Source: Sipunculus nudus
Lineage: Eukaryota > Annelida > Sipuncula > Golfingiida > Sipunculidae
Assembly (NCBI GenBank): GCA_026874595.1
Contig: CM049308.1
Coordinates: forward strand, 43,659,327 to 43,723,326
Length of the DNA stretch: 64,000 bases
Direction: 5' to 3'
The notes under the pieces were generated by a model. It was not told the origin of the DNA and searched no databases. It saw only the letters and a list, made by a program, of their open reading frames with translations. Shown one piece after another: positions 12,817 through 23,540 of the stretch; the stretch's first letter is position 1; every line of letters starts with the position of its first letter. The translations under genes were made by a program, and so were the position numbers.

Positions 12817-13843
12817 TTATTTTCTAAAAGGAAAAAAAAATAAGTTTCGAGATATTTTATTTTTATTATATATATTTTGATGTAAAATTAAAATTTTACT
12901 CCTGCCCCCCAACTGCTAAACCAGGATCCGCCCATATTTTGACACACCCAACTACAAAATCGTGGATCCGTTCCTGGTTTGAAAGATTTGCCAGTGATTC
13001 CTGGCAACACAAGTGGCCGGACAAGGGGACACAATAAAAATCACAGGTGTGTTCCCTTCACATTTAGCGGCTTCTGTCCTCTATTCAATGCTGCTTTGTG
13101 AGATTCATGGACGACCGCGCACGCCAACATGCAATTGTAATAGCCTTGCCGGCACTTACCGGTCAACCCTGAAGCCACTTGTGCTCACGGCAATTGGATA
13201 TATTTTCATCATTTGATGAAAAAAGAGGCAAGATTTGACGAGAATTGCAATATAATCACATGATGTGACTGAGAGTGTCAGACGCTGTCAAATGCTGAAA
13301 ACTATATGTCTGTAGTGTACAAAATGACAGCATTATAGGCATTTGTTTAAATGGTCCACTGTTCTCGTTTGACGAAAAATGGTGCGAGATATAACGAAAT
13401 ATGCACTTATATCACTTGTATCACTAGTCAAATGATTGTTGAACAATACAAAAATAAAATCTCTAGCATAAAAATGACAGAGATATAGACATTTGTTGAA
13501 TATTTTGTCCAAATATCGAATATTCTCGTTTGGCGGGAGATGATGTGAGATTTGGCGAGATTTGCAGTTTTATCATGTTAAGCTTCCGAAAGGCTACCAG
13601 AGGGCGAAAACCTATACTGTTTAACCTAAAACGTGATCGAGTTATCAGCATTTCTGATAAATCTCGTAATTTCTCGTTTGACGGAAAACAGAGCGAGATT
13701 CTGCGAGACTTGCAATGGACTGCATTAGAGCCAAAGGAATGCTACCTAACGCAGAAAACTAGACCCTTGTAGTATAAATAACAACGGAGATAGAAGCAAA
13801 AAACTTATTATTTTCAGAATGCCAAGTTTTACCCCAAAATTTG

Positions 13844-13857
13844 ATTACCATGGTAAC
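13844..13857. promoter_or_regulatory. X-box-like site
   Basis: ATTACCATGGTAAC matches the X-box consensus except at the first base. The 12-bp core TTACCATGGTAA is palindromic. It is positionally equivalent to the site at 16,921. Confidence 0.4.
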
Positions 13858-13990
13858 AGCGGCACAAAGCTACATGTACGCAGGAATAAGCCAATGATCC
13901 TAGTTTCAGATAAGACAATAAACATTGTGTCATGTTAAATATTTTTTGAGATATTGCAGAAAAATGATATGTTACAGTGTTTCATGTACC

Positions 13991-14004
13991 ACGCCCCCTG
14001 GTGG
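13991..14004 (-). promoter_or_regulatory. CTCF-like core motif
   Basis: The minus strand reads CCACCAGGGGGCGT, matching the CTCF core consensus at 13 of 14 positions. The identical 14-mer recurs at 17,068-17,081, about 147 bp after the equivalent X-box in both copies. Confidence 0.45.
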
Positions 14005-14288
14005 CTATTTCCAAAAAATGAAAAATTGATTTCGATATATTTATAAATAACACAAAATATGTCATTTTCAAAGCAATATTTAAAAAAATGGCGACCTCAA
14101 GGTCATATTTACTGAAATCTCGAAAAATCTCATTTGACGAGAATTCGGACGAGATTCTACGATACTTGGTACTTTATGATAAACCCCTAATTAAACACTT
14201 CCTGATGCAAAAACCAGACGTCTCTAGCCCAAAAAATGGAAAAGTTAGAAAAAAAATTCAAATTTTGTGACATTTTCCCCAAAAATAC

Positions 14289-14302
14289 GTTACCATGGTA
14301 AC
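14289..14302. promoter_or_regulatory. X-box palindrome (full consensus)
   Basis: GTTACCATGGTAAC is a perfect palindrome and satisfies GTNRCC-NN-RGYAAC on both strands. The identical 14-mer occurs at 17,365-17,378 in the homologous copy. Confidence 0.5.
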
Positions 14303-14436
14303 TATTGATCGGGACAATTTGCTAGCATGTGGAAAGGCAACAAAATGAGGAATTAAATGAGCTATAGATTAAGCGCATACGATTATTATTGACAAAGATA
14401 TGAAGGAAAAACCGTTTTAAGGTTTTTCAGTGACCC

Positions 14437-14454
14437 TGACCTTGACCTTTGACC
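14437..14454 (-). promoter_or_regulatory. AGGTCA-type direct repeats (DR0/DR1)
   Basis: TGACCTTGACCTTTGACC reads on the minus strand as GGTCA-A-AGGTCA-AGGTCA. This gives one pair spaced by 1 bp and one pair with no spacer. The same 18 bases occur at 17,513-17,530. Confidence 0.4.
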
Positions 14455-14749
14455 GATCAACACCAAAAACAATAGGCTCCGAGGAGAACCAATTATACAC
14501 TAAATGTATAAGTTTCAGATCAATTGCTTAAAAATTGTGACTTGTAGAGCACAGACAGACAGACAAACAGACAAACAGACAAACTAGACGACCAGAGGTC
14601 CAACGCTTGCCGGAAATGGCCGGAATTAAGACAGCGAAATAAACAGGACAAACTGTCGGTTTTCTATAAATTGAATGACTTTCAGAGCGATTGCTGGAAA
14701 GTTTTGCCTGTTGAATGACATATATCACACAAAAGATCATGAAATCAGA

Positions 14750-16480
14750 CATAGCTCAAAAGAGACAGATATACTGACACACCTGAGATAACAGACTACC
14801 AGAAAAAAGTTGGGAACGTTAAGAGAAACAAAATGAGCTATAGTTTTAGTAGGTAGAGTTTATAGTGTCGGAGGTATGGCCAATATATGGTAGAGGCCAT
14901 ATCCCAAACATTAAAAATTTCTTTTGAGACTTTAATGCAAGGAATAAGATGTTGTTCCAGTTCCAAAAGGATTCCCGCAAAACTGTGTCCTGAAGATTGC
15001 TAACTGCAAGAAGCAAGGTCCAGCAAGCAGGCGAAATTTAGGATCACTGACAAACAGACAGACATACTCAAAAAATGACACAAGAATAAGACCAGATGAC
15101 CTACTCAGATTATCGAGTAGATTCAGAGGAAGAAAATAAATCATAGTTTTCAATTGGCTACACTGTTTTTTAAAGTTGCATTTACCCAATCTCTTCTTAT
15201 AAAACTGGCAGAAACCTACCATAGAATAATTCTTGTAAAGTTTCAACCAATCAGCTTAACAGTTTCATCATAAAACAGAGTATAAGCTGGAGAGTCTAAT
15301 ATTACATTTTCCCTTTGTGAAAAACAGATCAATACCTCAATTTTAGATATGACATATGTGACAAACATTGGTATAAAATTTGACAATGACAGCTCTAGCC
15401 GTTTCTGAGATTTTAATTTTAGTTTGCTTTTTTGGACAGATGACTAAGTTCAACCTCCTGTTCAATCTCAGAACTGAAACCATTCGAACAAACTTGAGAT
15501 AGAATGTTCCAGAGATCATTTCTTAGCAATATTGGACAATTTGGCTGGACAGTTTTTGAAAGATTTTTCAAGCTTTTTTTAGCTTTTTCCCTATAAAATC
15601 TCAGTAAATACAGATAGCCAAAAAATAAACAAAATCCGATAGAGCTTTTCAGATGACTGTTTATTTACAAAAAAAATTTGGTGATGCTAGTTCCTGCCGT
15701 TTTTGAGATAGCTATGGTTAACCTACAGATAACGGACGACGCTGCACCATAGCATAAGCTGACTGGTTCGCTAATAATCTGTTTCGAGATATTAGTGTTA
15801 GACATAAGATTTAATAGTTTAAAAAAAAAGATTCCTTCAAAACTGTGTCCTGTAGAATTCTATTAGTGAGACGCAAGAACCAACAAGCAGGCGAATTTGA
15901 GGACAACAGACAAACAAACAGACATACTGAGAAAGGAACACAAGATGAAGACAAGATGACTTAACCAGGTTATTGGGAAGACTCAGAGGAAGAAAACAAG
16001 CTATAGTTTATGTAATTGAGGTTTCTAGTTTTGGATATATGGCCAAATAATGATATATTGGGGATGTTCGACTGCAGCGCCCTCTAGTGGACATATCCTG
16101 AAGACGATAAATGCATTTTGTGATATTAGTGAATGGCATGAGATGTAATCGTTTCAAAAGGATTCCTCCAAATATCCGGCTTGTTGATTGCTATACGTGA
16201 GATGCGAGAACCAGCAAGTAAGCGAATTTGAAGATAACTGACAAACAGACGGACATACTGACAAAGTAACACAAGATGGACAACAGATGGGGTCACCATG
16301 TTTTGAAGAAGGTCAAGAGAAAGAAAATAAGCTATAGTTGGTGTAATATAGGTTTACTCTTACGGAAACATGTCCAAAAACTCATTTGTTTAGACGTGTC
16401 TAGTGCAGCGCCCCCTAGCAGCCATAACCGGAAAATGAAAAAAAGTTTTGAGATATTAGTGTAAAACATAAGATGAAGCA
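14750..16480. repeat. About 333-bp degenerate tandem module
   Basis: The landmark series ACAAACAGACAGACATACT, then an ACACAAGA stretch, then GAGGAAGAAAA, then a GCTATAG motif, then GCAGCGCCC, then TTCAAAAGGATTCC recurs. Clear copies centre on about 15,050, 15,907 and 16,240, and the last two are 333 bp apart. A weaker remnant lies at 14,760. The part between 15,270 and 15,720 is AT-rich and has no match that I can see elsewhere in the window. No coding sequence is evident. Confidence 0.65.
16408..16421 (-). promoter_or_regulatory. CTCF-like core motif (weaker)
   Basis: The minus strand reads CTGCTAGGGGGCGC, differing from the core at the second and third positions. The homologous module near 16,077-16,091 has one extra base in the G-run and is off-register, so I did not annotate it as a site. 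Confidence 0.3.
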
Positions 16481-16920
16481 ACAAACAAACGCAGGTGATC
16501 AACATGCTTGCGAAAATCGAAGATTTCCGGCAAGCAATAAAGTTTGGATTGACTGTGCCTCCGACATGTATGATAATAGACAGGGCCCGGATAGGCCGAC
16601 ACCCACCGCCGCACACGCCGGCCGCCCACCGTAAGGACCCTGCCGCCACTTGCGGCGACGGCACGTGACTTCGTGGTTTGGTGAAACACGGCGCGAGATT
16701 TGACGAAACTTACAATGTGACCCCTGAATGTGACTGCGAGTGTCAGGCGCTATCCAGCGAGAAACGGTGCGAGATATGACGCGACTTGCTATTGAATGAG
16801 CTAGAACTAAAGAAATGCTATCTAACGCCCAAAACCCGAGCTTTCTATCGCAAATATCGACAGAGATAGAAGCAGGAAAACTCCGTATTTTCAGATTGTC
16901 AAGTTTTACCCCAAAATTTG

Positions 16921-16934
16921 GTAACCATGGTAAC
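16921..16934. promoter_or_regulatory. X-box-like site (consensus)
   Basis: GTAACCATGGTAAC satisfies GTNRCC-NN-RGYAAC. It is positionally equivalent to 13,844-13,857. Confidence 0.45.
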
Positions 16935-17067
16935 GGCAGCACAAGGGTAAATGTACGAAGGAATAGGGCAATGATCCTAGTTTTAGATGCGACAAAAAAA
17001 ATTGTTATATGCTAAATATTCTTTCAGATATTGCGGAAAAATGGTAAGTTGCAGTGTTTCCAGTACC

Positions 17068-17081
17068 ACGCCCCCTGGTGG
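17068..17081 (-). promoter_or_regulatory. CTCF-like core motif
   Basis: The minus strand reads CCACCAGGGGGCGT, identical to the site at 13,991-14,004 although the surrounding repeat has diverged considerably. Confidence 0.45.
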
Positions 17082-17364
17082 CTAATTTCGAAAAATGAAA
17101 AAACCAGTTCGAGATAATACAGAACAACAGAAAATATGTCACTTTCAGAACCTCAGCTGTAAAACTGCCACCTCTAAATCGTATTTAATGAAATCTCGAA
17201 AAGTCTCATCTGACGACAAATGGCACGAGATTTTGCGAGACTTACATTAGTTTCACACAGAGCATATTCAATGCTACACAGTGCAAAAAACTAGACCTCT
17301 CTTACATAAAAAATGAGAGATTTGGAGGGAAATTTTCGAATTTTCTGATTTTCCCCAAAAATAC

Positions 17365-17378
17365 GTTACCATGGTAAC
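17365..17378. promoter_or_regulatory. X-box palindrome (full consensus)
   Basis: GTTACCATGGTAAC is identical to 14,289-14,302, with tandem GACCTT half-sites about 140 bp downstream in both copies. Confidence 0.5.
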
Positions 17379-17512
17379 CATTGACCGGAAAAATGTGCTA
17401 GCACTTGGGAAGCTAACATTAAGAGGAATAAAATGAGCTACAGATTATGCGGCTACGCTTATTATTGACGAAGATATGAAGAAAATAAAGATTTTAGGTT
17501 TTTTGGTGACCC

Positions 17513-17530
17513 TGACCTTGACCTTTGACC
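17513..17530 (-). promoter_or_regulatory. AGGTCA-type direct repeats (DR0/DR1)
   Basis: The 18 bases are the same as at 14,437-14,454. The site lies only about 20 bp before the start of the 60-bp tandem array. Confidence 0.4.
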
Positions 17531-17550
17531 GATCATGACCAAAAACAATA

Positions 17551-18570
17551 AGACTACCAGTACTACTGCTACTACTACTACCTCTAAAACTAATAATAAT
17601 ACTATTACAAAGACTACCAGTACTACTGCTACTACTACTACCTCTAAAACTAATAATAATACTATTACAAAGACTACCAGTACTACTGCTACTACTACTA
17701 CCTCTAAAACTAATAATAATACTATTACAAAGACTACCAGTACTACTGCTACTACTACTACCTCTAAAACTAATAATAATACTATTACAAAGACTACCAG
17801 TACTACTGCTACTACTACTACCTCTAAAACTAATAATAATACTATTACAAAGACTACCAGTACTACTGCTACTACTACTACCTCTAAAACTAATAATAAT
17901 ACTGTTACAAAGACTACCAGTACTACTGCTACTACTACTACTTCTAAAACTAATATTAATACTATTACAAAGACTACCAGTACTACTGCTACTACTACTA
18001 CCTCTAAAACTAATAATAATACTATTACAAAGACTACCAGTACTACTGCTACTACTACTACCTCTAAAACTAATAATAATACTATTACAAAGACTACCAG
18101 TACTACTGCTACTACTACTACCTCTAAAACTAATAATAATACTATTACAAAGACTACCAGTACTACTGCTACTACTACCTCTAAACTAATATTAATACTA
18201 TTACAAAGACTACCAGTACTACTGCTACCACTGCTACCTCTAAAACTAATAATAATACTATTACAAAGACTACCAGTACTACTGCTACTACTACTACCTC
18301 TAAAACTAATAATAATACTATTACAAAGACTACCAGTACTACTGCTACTACTACTACCTCTAAACTAATATTAATACTATTACAAAGACTACCAGTACTA
18401 CTGCTACTACTACTACCTCTAAAACTAATAATAATACTATTACAAAGACTACCAGTACTACTGCTACTACTACTACCTCTAAAACTAATAATAATACTAT
18501 TACAAAGTCTACCAGTACTACTGCTACTACTACTACCTCTAAACTAATATTAATACTATTACAGACTACT
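17551..18570. repeat. 60-bp minisatellite (about 17 copies)
   Basis: Units begin AGACTACCAGTACTACTGCT and end with CTAATAATAATACTATTACAA. The period is exactly 60 bp for the first ten copies with almost no substitutions; later copies have 1-2 bp deletions. The unit has no stop in one frame, giving a 277-codon Thr/Asn/Lys-rich frame (17,535-18,368). That frame runs off when deletions begin, and low complexity makes a protein unlikely. Confidence 0.95.
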
Positions 18571-19165
18571 AGTACTACTTCCACTACTACTACCACTACT
18601 GTATTATTACAATTACTACTAATACTTCTAATGAAACAACTAGTGCAAGTATTATTGATATAATTATTACGACTACTACAACAACTACTATTACTATTAC
18701 CTCCACTACTAATATTACTACTTTTACTATTAAAACTACTATTGATACTACTACTACAACTACTACTACCACTACTAATATACTAGTACTATTACTATTA
18801 TTAAAATACTAATAATAAACCAAATACTACAACTACTATTAATACTATTTTGACGACAAGTACAACTACTACACTACCAGCTACTACTGCTACTACCATA
18901 ACTACTACTACTAACATTACTACTAATAAAGCTACTACAACCACAACAACTACTAATACTACTACAATTACCTATTAAACTACCAATGATATTATTACTA
19001 AGACTACTACCACTTCTACTATTATTACTATTACTACCATTATCACTAATGAAACAACCAGTACAACTACTATTAATATTATTATTACGACTACTACTAT
19101 TACTGTTACTACTACTACAACTCAGATAACTACTACTACTACTACTACCAGTACTGCTACAACTA
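18571..19165. repeat. Degenerate ACT/ATT trinucleotide-rich tract
   Basis: Imperfect runs of ACT, ATT, ACA and ACC triplets continue from the 60-bp array to the first 191-bp unit without clear period. This looks like an older, decayed extension of the same simple sequence. Confidence 0.85.
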
Positions 19166-21420
19166 TTACACAAGTGTTACCTGGGCACTATACGTCCATT
19201 TTTTTAACTGCTAAGGGCCCAGTGCCCTCCCGCCCTCACATCAACACCTCCTAACATGACATCTCTCTACATCCTACACGCATCCCCTACACTGCAAACA
19301 CACCCAACTATCCATTCCTCACGGTTCATTTATTGGCACTAATATCGAACAGATACCAAAACTCCAGTGTTACCTGGGCACTATACGGCCATTTTTTGAC
19401 CTGCTAAGGGCCAACTGTCCTCGCGCCCTCACATCCACACCTGCTAACATGACATCTGTCTTCACTACACCCATCCCCTACCCTGCAAACACACCCAACT
19501 ATCCATTCCTCACGGTTCATTTATTGGCACTAATATCGAACAGATACCAAAACTCCAGTGTTACCTGGGCACTATACGGCCATTTTTTGACCTGCTAAGG
19601 GCCAACTGTCCTCGCGCCCTCACATCCACACCTGCTAACATGACATCTGTCTTCACTACACCCGTCCCCTACCCTGCAAACACACCCAACTATCCATTCC
19701 TCACGGTTCATTTATTGGCACTAATATCGCACAGATACCAAAACTCCAGTGTTACCTGGGCACTATACGGCCATTTTTTGACCTGCTAAGGGCCAACTGT
19801 CCTCGCGCCCTCACATCCACACCTGCTAACATGACATCTGTCTTCACTACACCCGTCCCCTACCCTGCAAACACACCCAACTATCCATTCCTCACGGTTC
19901 ATTTATTGGCACTAATATCGAACAGATACCAAAACTCCAGTGTTACCTGGGCACTATACGGCCATTTTTTGACCTGCTAAGGGCCAACTGTCCTCGCGCC
20001 CTTACATCCACACCTGCTAACATGACATCTGTCTTCACTACACCCGTCCCCTACCCTGCAAACACACCCAACTATCCATTCCTCAAGGTTCATTTATTGG
20101 CACTAATATCGAACAGATACCAAAACTCCAGTGTTACCTGGGCACTATACGGCCATTTTTTGACCTGCTAAGGGCCAACTGTCCTCGCGCCCTCACATCC
20201 ACACCTGCTAACATGACATCTGTCTTCACTACACCCGTCCCCTGCCCTGCAAACACACCCAACTATCCATTCCTCACGGTTCATTTATTGGCACTAATAT
20301 CGAACAGATACCAAAACTCCAGTGTTACCTGGGCACTATACGGCCATTTTTTGGCCTGCTAAGGGCCAACTGTCCTCGCGCCCTCATATCCACACCTGCT
20401 AACATGACATCTGTCTTCACTACACCCGTCCCCTACCCTGCAAACACACCCAACTATCCATTCCTCACGGTTCATTTATTGGCACTAATATCGAACAGAT
20501 ACCAAAACTCCAGTGTTACCTGGGCACTATACGGCCATTTTTTGACCTGCTAAGGGCCAACTGTCCTCGCGCCCTCACATCCACACCTGCTAACATGACA
20601 TCTGTCTTCACTACACCCGTCCCCTGCCCTGCAAACACACCCAACTATCCATTCCTCACGGTTCATTTATTGGCACTAATATCGAACAGATACCAAAACT
20701 CCAGTGTTACCTGGGCACTATACGGCCATTTTTTGACCTGCTAAGGGCCAACTGTCCTCGCGCCCTCACATCCACACCTGCTAACATGACATCTGTCTTC
20801 ACTACACCCGTCCCCTGCCCTGCAAACACACCCAACTATCCATTCCTCACGGTTCATTTATTGGCACTAATATCGAACAGATACCAAAACTCCAGTGTTA
20901 CCTGGGCACTATACGGCCATTTTTGACCTGCTAAGGGCCAACTGTCCTCGCGCCCTCACATCCACACCTGCTAACATGACATCTGTCTTCACTACACCCG
21001 TCCCCTGCCCTGCAAACACACCCAACTATCCATTCCTCACGGTTCATTTATTGGCACTAATATCGAACAGATACCAAAATTCCAGTGTTACCTGGGCACT
21101 ATACGGCCATTTTTTTACCTGCTAAGGGCCAACTGTCCTCGCGCCCTCACATCCACACCTGCTAACATGACATCTGTCTTCACTACACCCGTCCCCTACC
21201 CTGCAAACACACCAACTATCCATTCCTCACGGTTCATTTATTGGCACTAATATCGAACAGATACCAAAACTCCAGTGTTACCTGGGCACTATACGGCCAT
21301 TTTTTGACCTGCTAAGGGCCAACTGTCCTCGCGCCCTCACATCCACACCTGCTAACATGACATCTGTCTTCACTACACCCGTCCACTGCCCTGCAGACAC
21401 ACCCACCTATCAATTTCTCA
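19166..21420 (+). repeat. 191-bp tandem repeat (about 12 copies)
   Basis: TACCTGGGCACTATACGGCC recurs at 19,371, 19,562, 19,753, 19,944 and 20,135, a spacing of exactly 191 bp, and on to about 21,290. Copies are nearly identical apart from the first (19,171) and last, which are more diverged. Short frames inside the array are not conserved as proteins. Diverged reverse-complement copies lie at the right edge of the window and a 30-bp remnant lies at 23,511-23,540. Confidence 0.95.
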
Positions 21421-22200
21421 TTTTTAATTAGATCGCACCAATTCTGCCATTATTAGAGTTGTTGATTTTTATGGTTTAGATATGACTAATATATGGTATT
21501 ATTTCACATTGTATACGTTACGTGCAAGACCCGTTTGAATACATTATTGGATGTACGCTTTGGCAATATGAAAGATGCCTACAAATGGCAGAAACTTCCA
21601 CCTCCGTGAACAACACCTCACACTAATGTGCGTATGGTGCCAGTTTGCAACAACTACTCAAACGGGCTTCACGATCTGTAATGAATAAACCAGCGACTTA
21701 AAAAGTGATGTTTTCCCGGCAAAGACGGCATGGTGTGTTGTTTATGAAGATTGGTTTGAATTCAATGAACTGTAGTGGACACAATTACACATAAAGAACA
21801 GTCATTAATTTTTGTGAGGAAAGCAAACAATTATTTTTTTGCAGAACAACAAACCTTTGGTAAAAATATTTGAAACCAAAAATAGTTTAATGGTGGAAAG
21901 CTTTTAAGATGTATATACAAAAAATACATGTAGCTACAGCTTACACTGAATTGTGTAATAAAAATGCACAAGGAGCAGTACCAACAGTAACATCGGCTGT
22001 ATGTTTAACTCAAATAATACATGTATGGCTTTGCAGGGATTGCAAGAAATTACTGCTTATCACCAAGGAAAGAGCTCGGTGCATGTAACTGATAAATATG
22101 TTTTTGTTGAGGAACGTATAAATTCTATGCCAGATTAGATCAGGATAATTACAGTGTATCGCAAGAAACGATCAAATTTGAATGTAATATGGATAATGAT
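21421..22200. other. Unassigned AT-rich stretch
   Basis: Between the 191-bp array and the LINE remnant I see no tandem structure and no convincing coding sequence. It may include 5' parts of the LINE too decayed to recognise. Confidence 0.5.
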
Positions 22201-22204
22201 GTTG

Positions 22205-22579
22205 TACATGAATTTAGCGAAGTACAATAAGATCTGCCTTCGGAGTCTTAAAAAGAGAAAGGCCTCCGTCCCAGACGTTGTTCACCTGCCAGAGCTTATA
22301 AACTCTGTGCAAATGAACTTGCACCTGCATGTGTTCCCAGCTTTGTTAGAAAAATAAATGATGGAACGTACTTTTCCAGACCTATATTTCAAATACATCA
22401 ACGCTTATTCAAGGGCAAATGCATGAAGGTTAAAGCAGCTGGTTTAAATAAGTACCGATCTGTAGTGCTCATTTCAATCGCTCTGAAATATCTAAAATAA
22501 TTGTTCTCATGGACATCATGCAACATGCGGGTATTCATTTGGAATCATATCAATATGCTTATATATATATATATATTTT

Positions 22580-22641
<62 letters not shown>

Positions 22642-23455
22642 CCAGGAGGACCATTCAACCATATTTCACGATAAATAAGTTGTTACAATTCACTGAACAA
22701 AGAAATGTTTGTCGGTGGGTTCTTGACTTTCTAACTAACCGAAAGCATTGTGATAGAGTAGAAAATGTCATTACCCATGCATGCCGTATTATCAGTACTC
22801 GTTCCACACAAGGGTGTGTCTTAATTGTCACCTGTCCTATTTATTCTGTATACCAGTTCTGTGTGGCTACCCAGGCACAATGTGATATTTTCAAATACGC
22901 CGATGACACTGCCATTTTTTGGATAATATTAGAATTTGGTGAAATTCGCTATCACATGCATGGTGTGATGAACATCAGATTTTACTTAATGTTAATCCGA
23001 CCAAGGAACTTATAATTTAACCCAGTAATAGGCCTACATGCTATACCACCCTGGTTTCATGAAAGATGACGCTGTCGAGATTGTGTCCTAGTACGAACAT
23101 TTTGCTTCTACAGATCACGCGAAACTTAAATGGTCAGAAAATACAGCCGTCTTTAATAAAACAAGGAATCAAAGGATGTATTTAATTATTTAATAAACCA
23201 TAATGAATTGTTTTTCATGTTTAAAAGGTATAAATACTAACTTTGTTTTATACACATATCTTGTGCAAAGTGTGGTATCCATCCGTATTTTTTGCTGCTG
23301 GAATAAACTGAGCGTTGCTTACTACGAAACATTGGACAGACCGAGGACAACTGTAAAAAGTATTATTGGTACAGACTTAGTAATTTTTGCAAATAATAAT
23401 TGTCCAAGGGTCCTGAACAAGTTAATGATCATGATGAGAAGTCAGGATATATAAT
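22205..23455 (+). pseudogene. Decayed non-LTR (LINE) reverse transcriptase
   Basis: Several short frames together follow the order of a non-LTR retrotransposon reverse transcriptase. KKRKASVPD near 22,250 corresponds to the KA-GPD motif, then KLCANELAP and NKYRSVVLIS (the DYRPV-LTS motif). After an interrupting TA microsatellite come WVLDFLTNRKHC, STRSTQGCVL (the PQG motif) and KYADDTAIF, with the catalytic YADD at 22,896-22,907. The C-terminal landmarks SVVSIRIFCCW and VKSIIGT lie near 23,270-23,370. The enzyme would have copied element RNA by target-primed reverse transcription. Here it is dead: at least three frame shifts, internal stops, a missing canonical Pro in PQG and a microsatellite in the middle. 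Motif wording suggests the CR1/L2/Rex side of the LINE tree, which is inference. No endonuclease part is visible here. Confidence 0.8.
22558..22640. repeat. (TA)n microsatellite inside the LINE remnant
   Basis: Alternating TA of about 80 bp with a few A/T substitutions. It splits the reverse transcriptase remnant between the DYRPV-like and the WVLDFL-like motifs. Confidence 0.95.
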
Positions 23456-23510
23456 GTTATCTTATATTATCATATTTAAATAATACCTTGATATATTATC
23501 TTATCTTAAC

Positions 23511-23540
23511 ATCGATCACGTACCAAAACACCAGTGTTAA
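23511..23540 (+). repeat. Remnant of the 191-bp repeat
   Basis: ATCGATCACGTACCAAAACA followed by CCAGTGTTA matches the end of a 191-bp unit (ATCGAACAGATACCAAAAC then TCCAGTGTTA). It lies 2.1 kb after the main array, just past the LINE remnant. Confidence 0.6.

Larger units (their letters stand above)
12198..12850. repeat. Dispersed repeat, copy 1, abutting the satellite
   Basis: Directly after the last satellite monomer the sequence shows CGAGATATTTTACGAGATAC, then GCAAAAAACTAGA, then an X-box-like palindrome, then tandem GACCTT motifs, then an ACAG-rich stretch and GACGACCAGAGGTC. The same order of landmarks is found at 14,090-14,660 and, in part, at 17,140-17,550. No coding sequence is evident; an 83-codon minus-strand frame here is a by-product of the ACAG run. 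Confidence 0.8.
13200..14660. repeat. Dispersed repeat, copy 2 (most complete)
   Basis: This stretch aligns by eye with 16,660-17,550. Shared landmarks in order are TTTGACGA with a GAGTGTCAG motif, CGAGATTCTGCGAGACTTGC, TTTTACCCCAAAATTTG, an X-box, CAATGATCCTAGTTT, ACGCCCCCTGGTGG, AAATCTCGAAAA, a second X-box, GACGAAGATATGAAG-like sequence, tandem GACCTT and CAAAAACAATA. Landmark spacings agree within about 10 bp. It also contains short CGAGAT/TGCAAT submodules repeated near 13,370, 13,520 and 13,670. No gene is visible. Confidence 0.8.
16660..17550. repeat. Dispersed repeat, copy 3, interrupted by the 60-bp array
   Basis: This is homologous to 13,200-14,480. The alignment runs to ACCAAAAACAATA at about 17,538-17,550, where copy 2 continues into unique repeat sequence. 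Here the sequence instead passes straight into the AGACTACCAGTACTACTGCT array. A GC-richer segment (16,560-16,670) containing GGCCGGCCGCCC-like sequence precedes it and has no counterpart in copy 2. Confidence 0.8.

Noticed and set aside
13013-13216. 67-residue frame in the spacer between dispersed-repeat copies
   Set aside because: No recognisable motif, not shared with the homologous copy, and it lies in repeat-rich non-coding sequence.
16077-16091. A fifth CTCF-like site
   Set aside because: The G-run has one extra base, so the flanking half-motifs are out of register with the consensus.
17535-18368. 277-residue Thr/Asn-rich secreted or mucin-like protein
   Set aside because: It is the translation of a 60-bp minisatellite; the frame is lost as soon as unit lengths vary and there is no signal peptide.
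18360-19173. Val-rich and Ser/Asn-rich minus-strand frames
   Set aside because: They are low-complexity translations of ACT-rich DNA.
19166-21420. Hammerhead or other ribozyme in the 191-bp repeat, as known for some bivalve tandem repeats
   Set aside because: I found no CUGANGA box on either strand of the unit.
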